This document shows positions 55,837 to 64,000 of a stretch of 64,000 nucleotides of DNA, in pieces. A model generated the notes under the pieces. That model saw nothing but the letters and a program-made list of their open reading frames with translations. It did no database searches and was not told where the DNA came from. How positions within the stretch are numbered: position 1 is the first letter of the stretch; every line of letters starts with the position of its first letter. A program made the translations under genes and the position numbers. Source of the DNA: Owenia fusiformis (Eukaryota > Annelida > Polychaeta > Sabellida > Oweniidae); assembly GCA_903813345.2 (NCBI GenBank), contig CAIIXF020000008.1, positions 7,638,366-7,702,365 on the forward strand, read 5' to 3'.

Positions 55837-57917
55837 CTCTCCTTGACTACTCTTGCCTTCCTACATTCCCTCTCATGAATTTGGTTACTATATTTGGGTC
55901 AGTACAATTTGCAAAACAGAATGCACTAAGGAAAGTATTTGAAGCTATCTTTGTAATACATTCTAGTGTGTCCATTTTCCTTGATAAATTTAAAGCAGTG
56001 TGGCCGAGAATGTCCATTTACATCTTCAAGGTGTGGCAAGATCCATCGACTCGCATCATATATATTTTCAATCTGTAACAAAAAAAACTGTTTTAAAGAA
56101 AAACCTTTTAGAGCTGCATGTTTTGGTACAACTAAAAAATCATAGTATTTTCTATTTGTTGAATAATGTAAACAATTATAAAATATTATCTCATGCATTA
56201 TTCCTTAAATAATTTATAAATAGATGTGTGATTGAACCTCAAAGCAAAGATTTGTTTATTTACAATGTAATTCACAGGATATTTGTCACTTTTTAAATAA
56301 CCTAGTATAGTGAAATAATCAATAATATCTTGGAGGAAATGGTGCAATTGGATTTTTTATTGAATTTCTGTTCTATATCAGGCTTCTGACTATTTTCTTG
56401 TCAAAGCATGTCTACGAATGTTTTGTTTTGTTGTAGGCCTAAATTTGTCAAAATGTTGATCTTGAGTGATAATAAATGGTAATACTTTATGAAGTTGAAG
56501 ATGAAAAACTGCCATCAGAATTTTGAGTGGCAATACCAGGGGTGTTCTTGAAAGTACATGGGCTCCTTCAAAGATGAGGCTAAGCCAAAATCAATGATCT
56601 TCCCATGTGTGTTGCTGATCAAGATATGAATTTCCTTGAGGGCTGACGTCAGACATTGGCACCGACGCAGAAAATCATAGTGAGAGAGTTTATAATAGTC
56701 CTTGTGTCATAATACACGCTTGAGTGAAGAGCGCCTCCATGTGGATGAAGTCTGACACCAGAGTTGTAGTTGCAGCGATCGCCACTAGTTGTTGAATGTT
56801 TCTGATGTCCCGCACGTGTAGTAGGCAAATTGTGATTGCGACATATTCCCTCACCTGTCTTTCCACAATAATCTTATAAGCCACGCCATTTCCAAAAAAC
56901 ATCCACAAAAAGAAAATGGAGTGTCTTTGTCATTCGACCATGGACTGGTTCCCATTGTAACCACATTGTGAATGGTTGGCGGGTACCCCTATAGGTGTCA
57001 TCGCCAATCATCGCCACCCACGATAAAATATTATCCTTGATCTGATCAGGGCTTTTAGACGAAAAGATGGACGGTACCACTGGTGTACGGAGTGGAGACT
57101 GGAAGGTTGGCCCAACAGGGCGCTGAGTGGGCTGTGGAACTGATGACTGAATGGCCGGTAACTCTGGGTGGATGGATGACTTGGCGTTTAGCTGAATGGG
57201 TGACGATACATGTGCCCTAGCTGGTGACTGCACATTATTAGGGGAATGCGAATTGTCTCCCATGCTGCTTTTCATATGAATGTTCAAGTAGTATTGTTTT
57301 CTATTTGGCTCATTCTTGTAGAATGACCCCCATTGGAATATTTGGTCAAATATCTGTATGATCAGTCTCCAAAAAGTGATTGCATTAATTACACTGTCCT
57401 CAATGGGCCTTTATACTTGCAACAATTGACATCATTCACCTCAATTTTTATCCATTTAGTTGTAAAATTTTTAGACATATGTGATTGTGAACTGCTCTGA
57501 TTTTGATACAATTTTTACTTTTCACTTTCATTTTCTAATCATTAAAAAGCCATCACTTCATTGATCTGATGGTGGAATCATATTATTGATGATAATCTTA
57601 ATATACCTCCTCATTCACTATATTTTGCTACGTCTTCTTACTCAGCAAATGTGTTGCATCTTCCCTGGAATTGTAGCGTCCATCACCACCACCGTCCTCG
57701 GGATGAATTTCCTCAGTTTCATCCAGGTCTAGGGACGAGGAAATCAATTTTCACTTGCATTGTCGTCGCACTCCTCCCTATTCAAAACACTGCTCGCAAC
57801 GGAGTATGTCAGCTTCAGGCCATTTAAATCAGAGCTAAGTACTCCAGTGACGGCCTGTACAGCAACCTGCCAGTGACACTTATGTTCAGGCGGAAATAGC
57901 TGAAAGCGGACCTCCAT
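55830..57917 (-). pseudogene. Decayed protein kinase/ankyrin-type gene
   Basis: Minus-strand pieces in order: 57917-57642 (MEVRFQLFPPEHKCHWQVAV…, then an acidic stretch in a frame shifted by one), 57287-~56874 (Ser/Pro-rich, PAIQSSVPQPTQRPVGPTFQ), 56908-56530 kinase-like (FGNGVAYK glycine loop; RNIQQLVAIAATTTLVSDFI; ILIS….GKIIDFGLASSLKEP with the DFG motif), 56080-55830 ankyrin-like (GHTALNLSRKMDTLECITKI). The HRDLKxxN catalytic loop is not intact (ALKEIHILIS), stops interrupt the kinase part, and a TAA lies in the ankyrin part. A working kinase is unlikely. The order kinase then ankyrin recalls RIPK4/ANKK1-type proteins, but I would not claim orthology. Confidence 0.5.
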
Positions 57918-59029
57918 GGCTGCTGTCTTACTTATATCTAAGTAAACCTATATCTAAATGTCTCGAGACATTTAGAGAATTTTTTATGACTCTGACTGAC
58001 TTACGTTTTACTTTAATACTCAGTTGGGGTAGATTTTTAGGATAGATTTTTGTTGTCTGAAAATGAAGTGGTATAAAATTATGAAAAGTGAAATATCAAG
58101 CTTTATAGTATTTTTTCTTTTACTAGACATTTCCCTATAGTTAAAGAATTGAGAATATGTACAGTAAATTTAAGTATCAAACTCAAATCAAAATCTAGAT
58201 ATCAAGTGAATATTTCATTTTAAAAGAGTTTTTGCTATATCTGGAAACTGCTTGGATAAACATTTAGGTCATCTTCAAATCAAATGACAAATACAGACTG
58301 ACTTACATTTTACTTTATAACTCAGTAGGCGCTGCTAGAGTAACTCAGTAGGGGCTGCTAGAGTAACTCAGTAGTAGGGACTGCTATCTGAAAAATAGAG
58401 TAAACAATTATGACATAAGTCCATGTACTTTGTAAACTGTTTACGTTTTTGAACTTTACAATAGTCATTGCTGCCCAAAACTCTTGCAGCACTCTGTACA
58501 GATCTGCTAAAAAACAATGCATGTGCCAAGGACAGAATCAACAATCACACTGGTGCTTCCTATGCCTCCACAGCCGAAGTATACCAGTGTGAATAAGGAG
58601 AGAAGTTTGGCTATAGAACAAACATTAATTCCTTGATAGATGGCCTGTAATCACAACAAATAAAAATAGGTTTCAATCAAGACATTATTTTGACTTTATT
58701 ATGTACCATTTTGATGGAGATATACATGTAGGCTATAATCAATATGAGTAAGAGTATATATTTTAGTGGTACTCTAGTTCAGCCGGTTTCCATGTGACAG
58801 TTAAATCATCAAAATGCCTGAACTCTAATAATTTAAAGCACTTTGACAATTAATTTTAGTCTGACCAATGTTGAACAATCTTGACTTTATACATTAGGTA
58901 TCTTTCTTTTCATTGGGGCATATTGCAAGAACAATATGTTTTAAAATTGCTGTAATTACTCATGGACTCTTGGAGCAAAGATGTAAAAATACTTTACCAC
59001 TTTACCATATTGCTTTGGCGATTTGCATA
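57918..59029. other. Mostly noncoding; short tandem repeat and weak minus-strand frames
   Basis: 'taactcagtaggggctgctagag' is repeated three times at about 58317-58382. On the minus strand near 58640-58400 two adjoining frames (AIYQGINVCSIAKLLSLFTL; DLYRVLQEFWAAMTIVKF) are open but unrecognised. Confidence 0.4.
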
Positions 59030-59560
59030 AGATAGAAACTTGGCCCACCCTGATTGTTGAAATACGTCAGAGCTGTAGTATTGTCTGTCAAGATCTATAT
59101 GGAGAGCAGCTTTATTTGAAGTAAAAAAGTTTGTAGTGCAAGGTAAATGGCCATAAGCTCCCGGTGATCAGATGACTGCTGGGACTTCCTGTTTGACCAT
59201 TGGGCGACGCATGCATGTTTTCCAAACATGCTCCCCATGCTAGATGACTTGCATCCACTGAAAACTGTTTCTGAATGGGGCGTTACTGTATTGGCGCTTT
59301 GTTCCATACATCTACGTAACTGAGCCACCATTGTAATTCCTTTCGAGCCCTATTTGACAAAGTCAACAGTTGATCCCACAAACCTTTACAATGAAGGTCC
59401 CAATAAATGTGACATAGCAGAAATTTTGGGGTAATATAGCAGCTATCATTGATACGCATAGTCCTGTTATCCTGGCTAGATGACGTACCATTATTTGGTG
59501 TCGGCCGTTAAATCGTTTGATGCATTGCTTTAATTGTCATCTATTTTATATCATCTACAG
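59030..59560 (-). pseudogene. DIRS/gypsy-type reverse transcriptase-RNase H remnant
   Basis: Reads in several frames: ARITGLCVSMIAAILPQNF, then LLTLSNRARKELQWWLSYVD, a DAS…WGA segment, SSDHRELMAIYLALQTFLLQ and ILTDNTTALTYFNNQGGPS. This is the end of the RT 'connection' and the RNase H domain (TDNTTA.TY.N.QGG) typical of DIRS-like elements. Frame shifts and stops between the motifs show it is dead. Confidence 0.7.
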
Positions 59561-59676
59561 GAATCATATCCCTCCAGTCATCAAGTTGTTGTCTCCATCA
59601 CAGCAAAATATGTGTACGAATACAACGAATCCTGACGTCAGGATACATACAGGATATAAAAATAAATAAAATCACC

Positions 59677-59818
59677 TCCTAGCCAGTAGTCCTGATAATT
59701 TTTTGCTTTTATATGGTTTGAAATTGTTGTATTTACAGAGAATTATCTTTAGAATGATATATCATTATTTGTGTTTTTTGATAAAAAGCAAAAACTTATC
59801 AGAACTATTGGCTAGGGG
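59677..59818. mobile_element. 142-bp foldback element, ~33-bp inverted ends
   Basis: Left end 'cctagccagtagtcctgata', right end the complement of 'cctagccaatagttctgata'; arms extend into 'ttttttgctttt'. A G-run of about 15 follows the right end. No coding content. Confidence 0.85.
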
Positions 59819-60615
59819 GGGGGGGGGGGTGGGCTGTTTTTTGGCCCACCCTGTACATGTACTTTAAGATAAAAACTATACACTTACTCTAATCCCTTAA
59901 GACTATCATTTTCTGGCCACTCTTGTTGTAATTCCTGGCAAGCTGCCACACTGTGATTACCCCCCAGAGTGAAGAAGCAATCGTCCTTTTTCATTTCAGG
60001 GATTGTGGTTATAACCTGGTGGACGTGAAGTAACCTTTCTTTTAACACCTACAATAAGCAATGAGTTTCTCTATGTATAATAATAAACAAAAAGTACAGT
60101 AGGTTATTCATCAACTGCAATATGTTGTTATCATACAAAATATATTTCAAGAAAATACAGACTTAATATTATGGATAATACAGATAGTAAAGGGGAATAC
60201 ACATGTTTTTAGGTATCAAATATAGTAAACAGTAACACAGACATTAAATGTCACTTCAGAAAGTAAAGGGCAACATTCATTTCAAATGGTAAGACCGCCC
60301 TGTGATCGGAGGATGGTAGTATTCGCAAGTTAAATATCAACAAAATCACTTTATTATGTTTAAAAACGTAAAAATGGTTGCCATGCAATACTGGGCTTTT
60401 TCTTAAAAATAACAGACGGATGGACAGAGGCATCCCCCAACTCGTTCAATTGGATGATTTGGATAATAATGCTGCAAAGTGTTTGAATGTAAATGCAGAC
60501 CAACCTGAAAACTGAAATAGCTTTACCGCTGCGGATTACTGGTATTCCTGCAGTGCTACCCTCTGTTGTCTAATCTCCTCCTTTTCTGGAATGAAAAAGA
60601 TTGATTATTCAAGAA

Positions 60616-61250
60616 TACAGGGTGTCCCGAAAGTATGGGCCCCGCCCCTAGGCAGACATACAACAATGTCCCCATAGTATGTATCATATATCATTTTAAA
60701 GCTTGTCCAAAGTTACATTGATTTGCCAAGTATCATGCCTCAACCCACAAACGGGAAAAAGTTACATACATTTCAAAATGCACTGTTTTACCAAAATAAA
60801 AGTTTAGTTTTACACAAAATTAATAGTCGCCACGTCTCCCTTTGCCATGTTAACAGTAGCAATTTTTTCCAGATTTGACCTTAAATACACTGCAAATAGG
60901 GGTATGGCATTTAATAATCCTAATAAAACCTTTTTAAGGCATTTTAGAAGAGTTTCCTTGGAGTATCTTTTTACAACTCCATATCCATCCTCTTTTTATT
61001 AATGATATCACCCATGGTTTTGGTTACATTCAGGTTAGCAGTGTTTCCAAGATACTGATTTTAACTTAAATTTTGGCCAAGCACTAAGTTTTGAAATGCC
61101 TGTAACTCTTTCCCATTTGTAAATTGAATGATGATATTTGGCAAATCAATGTAACTTTGGATGAGTTTTAAAATGATATATGACACATACTATGGGGACA
61201 TTGGTGTATGTCTGTCTAGGGGGGGGGGCATACTTTCGGGACACCCTGTA
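60616..61250. mobile_element. 635-bp element with ~160-bp inverted ends, ACAGGGTGTCC family
   Basis: Starts 'tacagggtgtcccgaaagta' and ends with the complement 'tactttcgggacaccctgta'. The inverted arms run about 160 bp ('gtccccatagtatgt', 'aagttacattgatttgccaa' and their complements) with indels around a G/C tract. The middle holds no transposase frame. Same terminal motif as the MITE at 12153-12356, but the inner arm sequence differs. Confidence 0.85.
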
Positions 61251-61344
61251 TAATTTTATTTTGGAAAATTAGCATTCTAGTCCCTCATTCTTTCAAAATT
61301 CATCAATATCATACCATGAAAGGTACATTTATTTGATTTTATGG

Positions 61345-61505
61345 TGGGGTCGAGTTGACTAAGGCTTGAGATGACCAAGTGTGGAGATAACTTGGGGTCG
61401 AGATAACTTGGGGTCGACTTGACTTAGGGTCGACTTGACTTGAGGTCGACTTGACTAAGGGTTGAGTTGACTTGGGTTTAGTTGATTTGGGGTTGAGTTG
61501 ACCAG
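61345..61505 (+). repeat. ~17-bp tandem repeat, 'ggggtcgacttgactt'
   Basis: About nine degenerate units alternating 'ggtcga' with 'ttgactt' or 'ataactt'. Not coding. Confidence 0.85.
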
Positions 61506-62048
61506 TTAACCCCACAAAGGGGGGTTGGGGCTTATTATTTATTTATGATAAAACATGTCACAATCTAAGACACAATAATGATCTATAAAAGAATAATGTG
61601 TTAGAAAAATATTGACAAAGAAGATAATAAACAACATTAAATAACATTTTACCTTGTTACATGTGAAGCACTTCAAATGTCTTACAAGCTGCATTGGATT
61701 CACCCCAAGGTCAGCTAGTACAATCAACAAAACTCCTGAACGTCATGCTGTTCATTTTCCATGAACAGATCTTTGTACAGCTCCTTCAAACAAATGAATA
61801 ATAGATCATTTCAATATCACTCCTTACCACAACATTTGATTTTGGCTACCTCAGTGTATTGGCTATATAAAAACACTCCTTACCACAACATTTGATTGGT
61901 CTATGACCTTCCTGGATAGGTTATTAAAGTTGCATTGATTTTTCCTGTTCATATCTGCCAAAACAAAATCCATGATCTTCCTTCCTCTTCTATTGGGTTC
62001 TACTAACCCTGTTAGTTCTGTAGCCATGTTTGCAATGGTCTGCTTTGA

Positions 62049-62074
62049 CATTCTCCAATGCCATTCTCCAATGC
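62049..62074 (+). repeat. Perfect 13-bp tandem duplication in an exon
   Basis: 'cattctccaatgc' at 62049-62061 and 62062-62074. It shifts the minus-strand frame just before MSKQTIANM. Confidence 0.9.
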
Positions 62075-62589
62075 CATGGCTTGAATCTCTTGTGAGGTAA
62101 TCCAATGTGGGGAGTCTAGATATTTTTATAATCTGAAGGAATATTATTGGGTATTCTCATCTCAATAACAGTGTCATCTTCAAGATAATATTAATAGGAA
62201 AGAATTTGTTTAATGCCTGTGACATTAAATGGATTCTTTGCAAGAATCCCAGGCATTCGTTCTCCTGTAATTCTATGATTGTTTTTATTATTTATTTTAT
62301 TAACTTTGATATTTCCTTTTTACTCATGATTAAAAATAGTGTGTAAAAATGTGATTTTATATCAACATACAAATGGCCACATTGTGCACTATTCTGGGAA
62401 CATATGGCTGGTAATCTAAGCTTACCCTCCTCACAATATAATCCCATGCCTAATACTTTTTTTCAGTGTGAGCAGTTAACTTAAACAATGCATGAACACA
62501 TCATACTTCTTTTCAATGATGTCCATCATTACCTCCAATGGGAAGCTGGAGAAAACCTCTGCCCGTTGTTTTCCAACCTTGTCAGCCAT

Positions 62590-64000
62590 TTTTTGTAGCA
62601 GAATATCAACCCGAGGTCAAAATTTACAAGGGTAGCTATACCCTATGTCAAACTGACATAGCTGTCTTAATTAGTGACATGGCTTGCGGACACAGTGATA
62701 ACATGTGGACATGCCCTGGATTTGCGGATAGCTTTGTAATACGATGTAACGCAATAAATTGCGGACAGGCAATAGGTCCGCATGCAAGCTTGAATTAGGC
62801 CTCAGAGTTGGACTGACTATGTGTCTTAATCTCCAATCTGATTTCTTCTTCAGTTAGGGATAGAACCTGGATGAGATCTTCTTGAACTGCTTCTGGGTTG
62901 GTAACAATCAGTGATTTTTGCTACATTCATAATGCTTGGGGAGATGATTAATGGTCATGGATTAATGGATGATTTGATTCTTTTAGGGTCTAAATAAGAA
63001 AGAAACAGGAATGTGGGGCTAGATTCTTGGCTAGTGTCAACAGTTCAATTTTCATGAAATCATCAACACTGTAGGTCAAATTTTGGAATATATCCCTAGA
63101 GATAGTCCTTCCAATGATGTTTGGTTGATTGTACATGACCATCATCACTCGAAACACACAAATATTTACTTGTATCCCTGGCTGGCATTAAGTTAAATTA
63201 AGAATATTTTAACCACGGCCTACGATTCAATTCTTAAGGACACTTTTATTTTAACAGTTATTTCTCTGGTCAACTGCAATCTTGAAATTATTGCTAAAGT
63301 ATTTGATATAGTTGGGTTTTATCTTTAATTTATGCAATGAAAATTATCTTTTGCATGACTATAGTAATCTTCTGTCTGATCCCAATGAAATGAAAAAAAT
63401 ATATTGCCTTAAGTCTAGGAAACCTAAAATAATGACTAATGTCCATTTTGATAAAACTATTTGAAACGGAAAAATCGCCAGCCAGTGTGAAAGAAAAGTA
63501 CAAAAGTCCTGCAAAAGGGTGTATGGGAGAAGAAAAAATAAGAGAAGAGGCATAATTTGTAGCTAGTAATAAAAATACAGCATCCTTTCCACATAAAATA
63601 ATTTTAGCAACATCAGTTTTAAAAAAAGTTTGCCTCTCCTGGATATGATATTTTAGCACAGTTATTCTTAAGATATCTAGGAGGCTCTAGTTGGGCTGAG
63701 GGAGAGAAGAGAACAGCTTTCTTGTTGGTTGTTCATCCATCCATTTCATTTCTTCAGCTTTAAAGATATATCATCTCTAAATGAAGATGAATATTGTCTC
63801 TGCTTCGAAATTGTCTGATGTTGGAGGCAACTTTTAGTGGTGACATAATAATCCATAACTGTCCTTCACACTACGATGAATAGTACAGGGATGTGAATGT
63901 TCAAATGATTGCCTCTGCTTCGAAACTGTCTGGAGTGCTAACACGTTGCGTAACACGTTTGGCTCTAAATTTAAAAGCAAATGCAATTTCCTGTACAGTG
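62590..64000. other. Right-hand stretch, no gene recognised
   Basis: Open frames at 62538-62798 (+) and 63330-63659 (-) are AT-driven or antisense and lack support. A loose repeat, 'ctctgcttcgaaa.tgtctg', occurs at about 63800 and 63913. Confidence 0.45.

Larger units (their letters stand above)
59888..62589 (-). pseudogene. Unrecognised multi-exon gene, partly damaged
   Basis: Minus-strand exon candidates: 62589-62533 (MADKVGKQRAEVFSSFPLE, donor GTAATG), ~62105-61884 (MSKQTIANMATELTGLVEPN…), 61735-61653 (VLLIVLADLGVNPMQLVRHL, KCFTCNK), 60585-60505 (KEEIRQQRVALQEYQ, TAA, SAAVKLFQFS), 60048-59888 (VLKERLLHVHQVITTIPEMK, then DDCFFTLGGNHSVAACQELQ). Each has good splice sites, but phases do not all agree. 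The second exon carries a 13-bp tandem duplication at its start and the fourth a TAA. The GGNHS..A..EL stretch is faintly ParB-like; I would not assign function. The + strand element at 60616-61250 lies in an intron. Confidence 0.45.

Noticed and set aside
57707-57740. A 26-nt intron (gtgaaa…cctag) in the N-terminal exon of the kinase-like gene
   Set aside because: Far too short to splice in animals; a one-base indel explains the frame change better.

Overview
This window is nuclear DNA from an invertebrate animal. It is AT-rich, its genes are split by GT-AG introns, and dispersed repeats, foldback elements and tandem arrays fill most of the space. A GTCC-rich simple repeat beside a 'gctcacatgg' terminal repeat, tRNA-derived repeats, a Tc1/mariner remnant and DIRS-type retrotransposon parts would suit a marine invertebrate such as a mollusc or other lophotrochozoan. 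That placement is only an impression; no sequence here fixes the species.

The left third (1-21 kb, + strand) holds the two best genes. An intronless type II membrane glycosyltransferase-like gene of the DUF1647 kind lies at 3321-4274, and its last ~97 bp are repeated three more times directly downstream. From about 10.9 to 19.3 kb lies the 3' part of the gene for ACBD3/GCP60, a Golgi scaffold protein: charged coiled coil, Gln-rich region, acidic linker and a C-terminal GOLD domain ending in YYRVYYTR. Two features of this gene stand out. One is a pair of tandem, phase-compatible versions of the exon that opens the GOLD domain, which look like mutually exclusive exons. The other is an array of about ten ~100-bp copies of the coiled-coil exon start, three of which keep acceptor, 54-nt open frame and donor. 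The ACB-domain exons of this gene were not found.

The middle (20-30 kb) is mostly repeats: a tRNA-Arg-like repeat, a 'catgatcc' minisatellite, a probable first exon at 22.9-23.1 kb, a second tRNA-like module sharing a 54-bp upstream block with one at 2.3 kb, a ~420-bp near-palindrome, a Tc1 fragment, and a ~230-bp satellite whose minus strand reads as leucine-rich peptide.

The right half (30-63 kb) is dominated by minus-strand, multi-exon genes that look transposon-related and mostly damaged. They include a gene with two PHD fingers (34.7-32.2 kb), a DIRS-type tyrosine recombinase (36.1-36.5 kb), a gene resembling the DUF4218 region of CACTA/En-Spm-type transposases (44.2-40.4 kb), two copies of an unrecognised family with an NPGFHGLC motif (38.3 and 47.8 kb), a transposase-like helix-turn-helix gene (53.9-53.2 kb), a decayed kinase/ankyrin gene (57.9-55.8 kb), DIRS-type RT/RNase H (59.0-59.6 kb) and an unrecognised gene (62.6-59.9 kb). 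Splice phases fit in many of them, but most carry one or a few lesions (an in-frame stop, a 1-nt shift, or a 13-bp duplication), so each is either a recent pseudogene or affected by assembly errors.
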